Assembly: GCA_947461205.1 (NCBI GenBank)
Contig: CANHJG010000024.1
Coordinates: forward strand, 1 to 50,104
Reading direction: 5' to 3'
DNA: 50,104 bases
DNA from: Opitutia bacterium
GTDB lineage: Bacteria; Verrucomicrobiota; Verrucomicrobiia; Opitutales; Opitutaceae
The notes beneath the pieces were generated by a model. The model was not told the DNA's origin and did no database searches. It worked only from the letters and a program-made list of their open reading frames with translations. Position 1 is the stretch's first letter. Every line of letters begins with the position of its first letter. Below, piece by piece: positions 1-7,553 of the stretch. The position numbers were made by a program, and so were the translations under genes.

Positions 1-180
1 CACCCCGAAATCGTCGCCCGCCTCACCGCGATCGCCGACGCTTCAAAGTCAGACCTCGGCCGTGACGGCATCGGCCCCGGCGTTCGTGCTCTCGGCCGCG
101 TTGCCCAGCCCCAACCCCTCATCGCCCTCGACGGCACCGTCCGCGCGGACGTCGCCGGCCCGCAGAAGAGTTTCCCCTAA
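1..180 (+). CDS. Sulfatase, C-terminal end only (partial)
   Basis: The window opens inside a reading frame whose last 59 residues end at a TAA (178-180). The segment resembles the extreme C-terminus of secreted arylsulfatases, where an HPEIVARL-type helix is followed by a loop with a GRV-x-x-P element; here HPEIVARL is followed by a stretch ending RALGRV. The catalytic part lies outside the window, so neither the FGly cysteine nor the substrate can be judged. It runs in the same direction as the DUF1552 gene 51 bases downstream, and four other sulfatases occur in the window. The family call rests on a short tail and is moderate. Confidence 0.6.
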   Translation, partial: HPEIVARLTAIADASKSDLGRDGIGPGVRALGRVAQPQPLIALDGTVRADVAGPQKSFP

Positions 181-231
181 ACTCGCATCCTCCCTCCCGC
201 GACCAGCGTCTTGCCCGCCACGTTCCCACCC

Positions 232-1545
232 ATGAAACCGTCGCCCCACGTGGTCAATCGCCGCTACTTCCTCCGCGCCGCCGGCATCTCCCTCGCCCTA
301 CCCCTCCTCGAATCGCTCTCGACGCGGGTGCTCGGGGCCGGTCTCGGCGTCGCGAGCAAGCCTGGCACCGCCATCGGGGCGACCCGCCCCAAGCGCCTCG
401 TCGCCATCGGCAACATGCTGGGCTTCTACCAACCGGAGTTCTTCCCCGCCGCCACCGGCCGCGACTTCGCCCTCCCGTCCCTCCTTCAACCGCTCGCCCC
501 GCACCGCCCCGATTTCTCGCTCTTCTCCGGACTCGATCACGGGCTCAAAGGCGGACACTTCGCGATTCACTCCTACCTCAGCGGCGTGCGCAGCATGGAC
601 GCAAAATCGATGCCCGAGGGAAATATCAGCGTCGACCAGCGCGCCGCCGAGACCATCGGCGGCGCCACCCGCTTCTCTGCGCTCACGATCGGCTCCGAGG
701 ATGGCCTCCACGGCGGCTGTCAGATGTGTTGGACGCGCAGCGGCACCCGCGTCCCGCCCATTCCCGGCCCCAAGGAACTTTTCCGAAAACTGTTCATCAC
801 TGAGAGCCCCCAAGACCTCGCGCGCTCCGGCGACCGTTTTCACCTGCAAGGATCTATTCTCGATGCCGTGCACGGCGACGCCCAATCGCTCAACCGCCAG
901 CTCGACAGCCGCGATCGCGAAAAACTCGACGAGTATTTCACCTCCGTCCGCGACGTCGAACGGCAGATGGAACTCGGCAAACGCTGGGCCCACGTCCCCA
1001 AGCCGTCGCCCGGCATGCCCGAGCCCGCCAACACCGGCTTCGTCTCCGACCTCCCCGTCCTCTACGATCTGATCGCCCTCGCGCTCCAGACCGATTCGAC
1101 CCGCATCGCCACCCTGGAAATCGCCGGCGGCTTCGAAGCCTCCGCCCTCGGCCTCCGCAAAGATTATCACGCGCTGTCCCACCACGGCCAGGTGCAGGAA
1201 AACATCAACGGTCTCCTCAAGCTGGAGAAATACCAGATGGAGCAGTTCGCCCGCTTCCTCGCGAAACTGAAATCCCTCGAAGACGGCGACGGTCACCTCC
1301 TCGACCACACGATGGTGCTCTTCGGCAGCGGCATGGGCAACGCCAACGCCCACACCAACTCCAATCTCCCCCTGATTCTCGCCGGCGGCGGGTTCAAACA
1401 CGGCGAGCACCGCGCCTATCCTACCGCCGGCGCCGGCCGCGTGCCGCTCTCGAACCTTTACCTCACGTTGCTGCAACGCTTCGGCGTCGAAACCCCTCGC
1501 TTCGCCCTCAGCACCGGCACGCTCCGCGGCCTCGACCTCGCCTGA
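232..1545 (+). CDS. DUF1552 domain-containing protein, Tat-exported
   Basis: A protein of 437 residues with the N-terminal pattern NRRYFLRAAG followed by a hydrophobic stretch, which is a twin-arginine export signal. The rest matches DUF1552, a Planctomycetes/Verrucomicrobia family of unknown function. It shows the family's PKRLVAIGNMLGFYQPEFFP block soon after the signal, then the SLFSGLDH and LFGSGMGN blocks. The ATG at 232 is preferred over an upstream TTG at 211 because it places the arginine pair about ten residues from the start. The next gene starts 1 base after the stop. DUF1552 proteins are nearly always encoded beside DUF1592-type cytochrome proteins, as here, so the two probably act together in the periplasm. 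The biochemical role is not known. Confidence 0.88.
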   Translation: MKPSPHVVNRRYFLRAAGISLALPLLESLSTRVLGAGLGVASKPGTAIGATRPKRLVAIGNMLGFYQPEFFPAATGRDFALPSLLQPLAPHRPDFSLFSGLDHGLKGGHFAIHSYLSGVRSMDAKSMPEGNISVDQRAAETIGGATRFSALTIGSEDGLHGGCQMCWTRSGTRVPPIPGPKELFRKLFITESPQDLARSGDRFHLQGSILDAVHGDAQSLNRQLDSRDREKLDEYFTSVRDVERQMELGKRWAHVPKPSPGMPEPANTGFVSDLPVLYDLIALALQTDSTRIATLEIAGGFEASALGLRKDYHALSHHGQVQENINGLLKLEKYQMEQFARFLAKLKSLEDGDGHLLDHTMVLFGSGMGNANAHTNSNLPLILAGGGFKHGEHRAYPTAGAGRVPLSNLYLTLLQRFGVETPRFALSTGTLRGLDLA

Positions 1546-1546
1546 C

Positions 1547-4069
1547 ATGCTCGGTGTGACCGGCTTTTCCCTCCTGGGCCGCCTGCTCAGCGTCGCCCTG
1601 CTCTCCACCTTCGCTTACTCGGCGCCCGCCCCGCTCGTCGCCCAAGATTCCACCGCGCCCGCCATCCGCGCCTTCCTCGGCACCTACTGCGCCGAGTGCC
1701 ACGGCCCGGAGAAACAAAAAGGCGATCGCCGCTTCGACCAACTCGCGTTCCCGATCCTCAAGGCCGACCCGTTGATCGACGTCCAGGACATCATCGACCA
1801 GCTCAACCTCGGCGAGATGCCGCCCGCGAACGCGAAAAAGCATCCCGCCCCCGCCGAGGTCGCGGCGGTCGTCGCGCACCTCACGCAACTCGCCGCCGAC
1901 GCCCAGACCCGCCTCGCCAGCACCGGCGGAAAAACCGTCCTGCGCCGCCTCAACCGGCGCGAATACCTCAATACGATCAGCGATCTCTTCGCGCTCAACG
2001 TGTCGATGTTCGACCCGACGACCAAGTTCCCGCGCGACCAGTCGGTCCAGCACATGGACACCATCGGCGATGCCCTGAAAACCTCCGGGTACCTCCTCGC
2101 CCAATACGTCGACGCCGCCGATCAAATCGTCGAAAAGGCGCTCTCCACCCCCGAACCTCCGCGCGAAAGCACCTGGCGATTCACCGATAATTTCCAGCAA
2201 CAACCCGAGCTCCGCTACTCGCACGGCAAGGTGCAAAATTTCCGCTACATGTGCCTCTATGAGTCAGCGCTGTCCACGCAACACGAGGGCGCCTACGGTC
2301 CGCTCCTCGCCTTCGCCCAAGGTGTGCCGGCCGACGGCCACTACGAGATTCGCGTCAAAGCCGAAGCGAAAAACCGCCGGCATCCCTACGACCCAAAAAT
2401 ATTTGGCACCGATCCCGAAATGCCTTTTCGCCTCGGCGTTGTCGCCGGTCAGGCCAAGGTCGGCCCGCTCCATCAACCGCAACCGATCGAGCCTCAGCTC
2501 GGCGAAACGATCGTCCAAGACGACGTCGCCGAGTGGCACACCTTCCGTGTCTGGCTCGATCGGGGCTTCACCCCGCGTTTCACGTTCCCGAACGGCACCC
2601 TCAGCATCCGCAACGCCTGGGGTCGTATTCTCCGCCAATACAAGTCCTCCTTCCCCGCCGACGTGCGCGACACGACGGGCATCGTGGTGACCCGTGAGGT
2701 CGTCCAGCGCTATGGTTTCCCTCCTCACATCCGCATTCACGCGGTGGAAATCCGCGGTCCGCTCAACCCCGCCTGGCCCACCGCGAGCCAGCGCGCCGTC
2801 CTCGGCGACCAGCCTTTCGCTCCGGCTCGCACCCGCGAAATCCTCACCGCCTTCGCCACCCGCGCGTACCGTCGCCCCGTCCTCCCCGACGAAATCGACC
2901 GCCTCCTGGCCGTCGTCGACCGCCGCCAGCAAGCGGGCCACACCGCGTTCGAGGCCCTGAAAGACGGCCTCAAAACCGTCCTCTGCTCGCCCGCCTTTCT
3001 CTTCCTCGCCGAGCCCGCCTCGGATCCGCCCTCTGCGCCGGACGATCGCACGCTCAACGCCCACGCTCTCGCCGCACGCCTCTCGTATTTTCTCTGGTCC
3101 ACTACGCCCGACGCCGAGCTCACCCGCGCCGCAAACTCGGGTGAACTTCTCCAGCCCAGCCTCCTCCTCGCGCAGGCGCGCCGCCTCCTCGCCAGCCCCC
3201 GCGCCGACGCCTTCGTCCACGGTCTCATCGATAGTTGGCTCAACCTTCGCACGCTCGGCGACATGGCGCCCGACCGCGGCACCTTCGCCCGCTACTACGC
3301 GCAGGATCTCCAGCCTGCCATGAAGCGCGAGACCCAGCTCTTCACCCGCGACCTCCTCGACCGCAACGCCAGTATCGTCCGCTTCCTCGACGCCGACTAT
3401 ACCTTCGTCAACCGCCCTCTCGCGCGCCTCTATGGTTTGTCCGACGCCGTCGAAGGCGCCAGCGGCCACGAATTTCGTCGTATTCCCGTCGACCCCACGC
3501 AGCGCGGCGGCCTGCTCGGCCAAGCCAGCGTGCTCACCGTCAGCGCCAACGGCGTGGAAACCTCCCCGGTCATCCGCGGCGTCTGGCTGCTCGAAAACAT
3601 TCTCGGTACGCCCCCCGCCCCGCCGCCCGACAACGTTCCGCCCATCGACCCCGACATCCGCGGCGCAAAGTCCATGCGCGAAATTCTCTCCAAGCACCGC
3701 GACACCCCGTCCTGCTTCGAGTGCCACCGCAAGATCGACCCGCTCGGTTTCGCCTTGGAGAAATTCGATCCCATCGGCGCGTGGCGCCAAACGTACGAGA
3801 AAGGCGCGCCCATCGATACCTCCGGCGAGCTCCCCGGTGGCCAGAGCTTCGCCGACGTCGCCGGCCTCAAACGCGTCCTCATCGAACGGAAACCCCAATT
3901 CGCCCGAATGCTCACCGAGCGTCTCCTTACTTACGCCTGCGGCCGGCGCGTCGAGCCGCTCGACCGTCCCGCCGTCGACGCCATCCTCGCCGCCACCAAA
4001 CCCTCCGACTACCTATTCCGCGATTTGCTCGAACAGGTCGTCCTCAGCCCCACCTTCCGCTCGAAATAG
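1547..4069 (+). CDS. DUF1592-family protein with two haem-binding CxxCH sites
   Basis: An 840-residue protein with an N-terminal hydrophobic export segment. The order of domains is a planctomycete-type cytochrome c motif CAECH at residues 48-52, DUF1587 (VLRRLNRREY, from about 131), DUF1595 (RAYRRPVLPDE, about 440), DUF1592, DUF1588 (RGGLLGQASVL, about 650) with a second CFECH site at 723-727, and DUF1585 at the C-terminus. Such proteins are thought to be periplasmic c-type haem proteins that pass electrons from oxidation of sugars or other substrates, but no reaction is established. It is translationally coupled with the DUF1552 gene (1 base gap) and followed 7 bases later by a secreted esterase. 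Length and domain order are normal for the family. Confidence 0.9.
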   Translation: MLGVTGFSLLGRLLSVALLSTFAYSAPAPLVAQDSTAPAIRAFLGTYCAECHGPEKQKGDRRFDQLAFPILKADPLIDVQDIIDQLNLGEMPPANAKKHPAPAEVAAVVAHLTQLAADAQTRLASTGGKTVLRRLNRREYLNTISDLFALNVSMFDPTTKFPRDQSVQHMDTIGDALKTSGYLLAQYVDAADQIVEKALSTPEPPRESTWRFTDNFQQQPELRYSHGKVQNFRYMCLYESALSTQHEGAYGPLLAFAQGVPADGHYEIRVKAEAKNRRHPYDPKIFGTDPEMPFRLGVVAGQAKVGPLHQPQPIEPQLGETIVQDDVAEWHTFRVWLDRGFTPRFTFPNGTLSIRNAWGRILRQYKSSFPADVRDTTGIVVTREVVQRYGFPPHIRIHAVEIRGPLNPAWPTASQRAVLGDQPFAPARTREILTAFATRAYRRPVLPDEIDRLLAVVDRRQQAGHTAFEALKDGLKTVLCSPAFLFLAEPASDPPSAPDDRTLNAHALAARLSYFLWSTTPDAELTRAANSGELLQPSLLLAQARRLLASPRADAFVHGLIDSWLNLRTLGDMAPDRGTFARYYAQDLQPAMKRETQLFTRDLLDRNASIVRFLDADYTFVNRPLARLYGLSDAVEGASGHEFRRIPVDPTQRGGLLGQASVLTVSANGVETSPVIRGVWLLENILGTPPAPPPDNVPPIDPDIRGAKSMREILSKHRDTPSCFECHRKIDPLGFALEKFDPIGAWRQTYEKGAPIDTSGELPGGQSFADVAGLKRVLIERKPQFARMLTERLLTYACGRRVEPLDRPAVDAILAATKPSDYLFRDLLEQVVLSPTFRSK

Positions 4070-4076
4070 CTGCCCC

Positions 4077-5027
4077 ATGCGCCGCCTTCTTTCCGCCTCT
4101 CTCCTGCTCGGCGTCTCCCTTTCCCCCCTCCGCGCCGCCGTCGACCACGGCCTCCCGAAAGACATCGCGGCCCTCAACGCCAAAACCGTTTGGGTCAATC
4201 CGCCCAAACCCGGTCAGCTGCCCGCCGGCGTCACGCATCACACCTTTCGCTCCAACGCTTTCGCCCGCGACGTCGGCTACTGCATTTATCTTCCCCCCGG
4301 CTACGCGACCGAGCCCACCCGCCGCTATCCCGTGATCTACAACCTCCACGGCGCCGGCGGCAACGAGCTCCACAGCTTCACCGCCGTGCAAGCTCTCCAC
4401 GACGGCATCGTCGCCGGTCGTTGGCCCGCCATGATCATGGTCCTACCCAACGGCGGGAAAAATACCTTCTACAAAAATTCCGCCGACGGAAAGTATCCCG
4501 CGGAAACGCTGATCATCCGCGAACTCCTCCCGCACATCGACGCGACCTACCGCACGATCCCCACGCGCGCCGGCCGCGCCATCGAGGGCTTTTCCATGGG
4601 AGGCCGCGGTGCCACGCGCCTCGCGATCAAATACCCCGAACTCTTCTGCTCGCTGCACAACCAGGCCGGCAACGTCATGCACCTGCTCGACCTCTACGAT
4701 CCGTCCAAACCCACCACCTACCCCAACGACTACCTCGGCTCCGACCGCGCCCACTTCGTCGCCAACGACGTCTACTCACTCATCAAGCAAAACGCCGCCG
4801 CCCTCCAATCCGGCCTCCGCATCGCCGTCACGTGCGGCACGCGCGACGACGGCCATCTGCCGACCGTCCGCGATTTCCACGCCGCCCTCCTCGCCGCCGG
4901 CATCGACCACACCTATCTCGAGGTCGAAGGCCTCGCCCACGAGCACGACAAACTCGTGACGCTCTATCGCACCACGTGGTTCGACTACCACGCCGAGTCT
5001 TTCCGCCGCGCCAGCGCGCAGCCGTAG
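4077..5027 (+). CDS. Secreted alpha/beta-hydrolase esterase (esterase D/CE1 type)
   Basis: A 316-residue protein with a signal peptide (MRRLLSASLLLGVSLSPLRA). It has an esterase-D-like fold: NLHGAGG as oxyanion-hole loop, nucleophile elbow GFSMGG, a TCGTRDDGHL acid region and a late AHEHD that supplies the catalytic histidine. Proteins of this type remove acyl or feruloyl groups from polysaccharides, and some are acetyl xylan or feruloyl esterases. The ATG at 4077, preceded by GCCCC, lies 7 bases after the stop of the DUF1592 gene, so the three genes probably form one transcript. The exact substrate cannot be read from the sequence. The 221 bases after it (5028-5248) hold no recognisable gene. 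Confidence 0.82.
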   Translation: MRRLLSASLLLGVSLSPLRAAVDHGLPKDIAALNAKTVWVNPPKPGQLPAGVTHHTFRSNAFARDVGYCIYLPPGYATEPTRRYPVIYNLHGAGGNELHSFTAVQALHDGIVAGRWPAMIMVLPNGGKNTFYKNSADGKYPAETLIIRELLPHIDATYRTIPTRAGRAIEGFSMGGRGATRLAIKYPELFCSLHNQAGNVMHLLDLYDPSKPTTYPNDYLGSDRAHFVANDVYSLIKQNAAALQSGLRIAVTCGTRDDGHLPTVRDFHAALLAAGIDHTYLEVEGLAHEHDKLVTLYRTTWFDYHAESFRRASAQP

Positions 5028-5248
5028 CTCGGCTCCTCGCGCCGTTCCGCCGATTCCGGCGTTTCCGCCCCCACGTTGATCGGCTCGCACGCCGGCCCGG
5101 CGGAGATCACCGGCCGCGATTTCAGTCCCGCCGCGCCCGGCTTGATCAAGGGCCAGGACTCCATTTTTCATCGCCTAAAATTCCCCGGCATATTCCCCAC
5201 TCCGCCATTCCCCCGGCGCTCCGTTTCCCCCACGTTCACGTCTTTCCC

Positions 5249-6202
5249 ATGCACTACCGCCCGCTCGGCCACACCGGCCTCAAGGTCTCCGTCCTCAGTT
5301 TCGGTGCGTCCTCGCTCGGCGGCGTCTTCCGCGCCACTGACGACACCGAGGCCATCCGCACGGTTCACACCGCCCTCGATCTCGGGATGAATTTCATCGA
5401 CGTGGCTCCTTATTACGGCGCCACCAAAGCCGAGACTGTCCTCGGCCGTGCACTCCAGGGCATCGCCCGCGATCGCTACCTGCTTGCGACCAAGGTGGGT
5501 CAATACGGCGACGGCGAGTTCGATTTTTCTGCCGCGCGCATCACCCGCTCCCTCGACGAAAGCTGCGCCCGTCTCGGCGTCGATCACATCGATCTTCTCC
5601 AATGCCACGACATCGAGTTCGCCGATCTGAACCAGATCGTCGACGAGACGCTCCCCGCCCTGGTGCGCCTCCGCACCACGGGCCGAATCGGGCACATCGG
5701 CATTACCGGCCTGCCGCTCAAAGTCTTCCCCGCCATCCTCGACCGCACCGCCCCGGGCGTCGTCGAAACCGTGCTCTCCTTCTGCCGCTACGAGCTCAAC
5801 GATACCGCGCTCGACCGCCTCGTCCCCTACCTGCGCGAGAAAAACGTCGGGATCATCAACGCCTCGCCCACCGGCATGGGCCTGCTCACCGAACGCGGCG
5901 TGCCCGCCTGGCACCCCGCCCCGCCGGCGATGGTCGCCGGCGCCCGCCGCGCCGTGGACTACTGCCAATCCATCGGGGCCGACATCGTGAAACTCGCTGT
6001 CCAATTCTGCGTCGCCCACCCCGGGATCGCCACCACCCTCGTCGGTAGCGCGAACCCCGCCAACATCCGCAAGAACATCGCCTACCTCGACGAGCCCATC
6101 GATTTCGAACTCATGGCGAAGGTCCTCGATCTCCTGAAACCGATTCACAACCACAACTTCACCCGCGGCCTCCCCTCCAACCGGGATCCGCTCATCGCCT
6201 GA
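5249..6202 (+). CDS. Aldo/keto reductase (sugar dehydrogenase type)
   Basis: A 317-residue cytoplasmic NAD(P)-dependent oxidoreductase. The aldo/keto-reductase tetrad is complete: D51, Y56 (FIDVAPYYG), K82 (ATKVGQY) and H120 (LLQCHD). The N-terminal YRPLGHTGLKVS and later GRIGHIGITG motifs resemble the L-galactose/L-fucose (D-threo-aldose) dehydrogenase branch. It would oxidise the anomeric carbon of a sugar, or run the reverse reduction. The ATG at 5249 follows TTTCCC and matches the usual family N-terminus. A zinc alcohol dehydrogenase follows 96 bases later, which suggests successive oxidations of one sugar. The specific sugar is an inference only. Confidence 0.85.
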   Translation: MHYRPLGHTGLKVSVLSFGASSLGGVFRATDDTEAIRTVHTALDLGMNFIDVAPYYGATKAETVLGRALQGIARDRYLLATKVGQYGDGEFDFSAARITRSLDESCARLGVDHIDLLQCHDIEFADLNQIVDETLPALVRLRTTGRIGHIGITGLPLKVFPAILDRTAPGVVETVLSFCRYELNDTALDRLVPYLREKNVGIINASPTGMGLLTERGVPAWHPAPPAMVAGARRAVDYCQSIGADIVKLAVQFCVAHPGIATTLVGSANPANIRKNIAYLDEPIDFELMAKVLDLLKPIHNHNFTRGLPSNRDPLIA

Positions 6203-6298
6203 GTTGATTGCCTCCCTGCCACCGCGCAAACGTCTCCGGCCCCGTCTGGATTTTCTACGTCGCCCGTGGGTTCTGCGGGCCCCTCCCTCTGATTGTCC

Positions 6299-7312
6299 AT
6301 GCTCCAAATCGTCCTCGAAAAACCCGGCCACTTCCTCGCCACCGACGGCCCAGAACCCGCCCTCGCCCCCGGCGAGGCCCTCGTGCGCGTTCACCGGATC
6401 GGCGTCTGCGGCACCGACCTCCACGCGTTCGCCGGCAAACAGCCCTTCTTCAGCTACCCGCGCATCCTCGGTCACGAACTCGGCGTCGAGGTCATCGATC
6501 CCGGCAGCGATCCGCACGGCCTCGCCGCCGGCGACCGCTGCTCCGTCGAGCCCTATCTCAATTGCGGCCGGTGCATCGCCTGCCGTCGCGGGAAACCCAA
6601 CTGCTGCGCCTCGCTCAACGTCCTCGGCGTCCACAGCGACGGCGGCATGCGGCCATACTTCGCGCTCCCCGCGCGCAAACTTCACCGCTCCGCGACACTC
6701 GACTACGAGCAACTCGCCCTCGTCGAGACGCTCGGCATCGGCGCCCACGCCATCGAGCGGGCCGAACCGAAACGCGACGATTTCATCCTCGTGATCGGCG
6801 CCGGCCCCATCGGTCTCAGCGTGATCCAGTTCGCCCTCGTCACCGGCGCGACCCTCGCCGTGATGGACCTCAGTGAAACCCGCCTCGCCTTCTGCCGCGA
6901 CCAACTCGGCGTGAAGCATACCGTCGTGGCCGGTCCCGCGGCCGCCGCCGAAATCAAGGCGATCGGCGGCGGCGATCTGCCCACGATCGTCATCGACGCG
7001 ACCGGCAACGCGCCATCGATGGCCGGGACCTTCGAGCTCGCCGCCCATGGCGGCCGCATTGTTTTCGTCGGCCTGTTCCAAGGCGACGTGACCTTTAACG
7101 ATCCCAACTTCCACCGCCGCGAACTTACGCTCTGTGGCAGCCGCAACGCATTGCCCCAAACGTTCCGGGACATTATCACGCTCGTCGAAGCGGGCCGCCT
7201 CAACACCACGCCGTGGATCACGCACCGCTTTGCCCTGGCGGAAACACCGGAGCGGTTCCCCCGTGAGATCGCCGGCAATCCCGCCGTCCTCAAGGCCATG
7301 ATCGCGGTATAG
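6299..7312 (+). CDS. Zinc-dependent alcohol/polyol dehydrogenase (MDR family)
   Basis: A 337-residue medium-chain dehydrogenase. Catalytic zinc ligands are C37 (GVCGTD) and H59-E60 (GHE). The structural zinc site is C89, C92, C95 and C103, with normal spacing. GAGPIG in the middle marks the NAD(P)-binding Rossmann domain. The closest look is to sugar-acid and polyol dehydrogenases such as L-gulonate/L-galactonate 5-dehydrogenase and sorbitol dehydrogenase. A TTG at 6293 is in frame, but the ATG at 6299 after TCC is the likely start. It is probably co-transcribed with the aldo/keto reductase and ends 101 bases before a strong terminator, which makes it the last gene of this transcript. Confidence 0.86.
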   Translation: MLQIVLEKPGHFLATDGPEPALAPGEALVRVHRIGVCGTDLHAFAGKQPFFSYPRILGHELGVEVIDPGSDPHGLAAGDRCSVEPYLNCGRCIACRRGKPNCCASLNVLGVHSDGGMRPYFALPARKLHRSATLDYEQLALVETLGIGAHAIERAEPKRDDFILVIGAGPIGLSVIQFALVTGATLAVMDLSETRLAFCRDQLGVKHTVVAGPAAAAEIKAIGGGDLPTIVIDATGNAPSMAGTFELAAHGGRIVFVGLFQGDVTFNDPNFHRRELTLCGSRNALPQTFRDIITLVEAGRLNTTPWITHRFALAETPERFPREIAGNPAVLKAMIAV

Positions 7313-7370
7313 CCCTAAGCCCTCAGCTTTGGGCCCTCCGCCGGAACGATTCAATCTGTCGTAGGCTAAG

Positions 7371-7405
7371 CGCTGGCGCGCGCTCCGAAAATACGCCCGC
7401 CAGCG
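7371..7405 (+). other. Inverted repeat upstream of the terminator
   Basis: CGCTGGCG at 7371-7378 is the exact reverse complement of CGCCAGCG at 7398-7405, with a 19-base loop. A competing tight hairpin, CGCCCGC/GCGGGCG, sits at 7394-7409. Both lie just before the terminator of the upstream transcript and could protect its 3' end or present alternative folds. No known RNA family is recognised. Confidence 0.45.
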
Positions 7406-7413
7406 GGCGGCCT

Positions 7414-7435
7414 CCGAAGTCACCCTTCGGTTTTT
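7414..7435 (+). terminator. Rho-independent terminator after the dehydrogenase genes
   Basis: CCGAAG (7414-7419), a 5-base loop TCACC and CTTCGG (7425-7430) form a six-pair stem followed at once by TTTTT (7431-7435). This is the clearest intrinsic terminator in the window. It ends the transcript of the aldo/keto reductase and alcohol dehydrogenase and separates it from the receptor gene at 7554. Confidence 0.75.
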
Positions 7436-7553
7436 GAAGGTACGCGGCGCCCCCGATCCGCCGAGCCCTCAAGTGCCCGCTTGCTGACCCTCTCCGCGAT
7501 CGTCTCACTTCGCTCCTCGTCCGTCCTCCCCACCCCCTTCCTGACCCCACGTT

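Noticed and set aside
5028-5248. Readable stretch LIGSHAGPAEITGRDFSP between the esterase and aldo/keto reductase genes
   Set aside because: It was considered as a gene remnant, but there is no start, no family match that I can name and nothing similar nearby.
2264-7423. Long minus-strand open frames over the DUF1592 and dehydrogenase genes
   Set aside because: They have low-complexity, Glu/Gly/Ala-rich composition and no family motifs. The plus-strand genes in the same place have complete domain sets.
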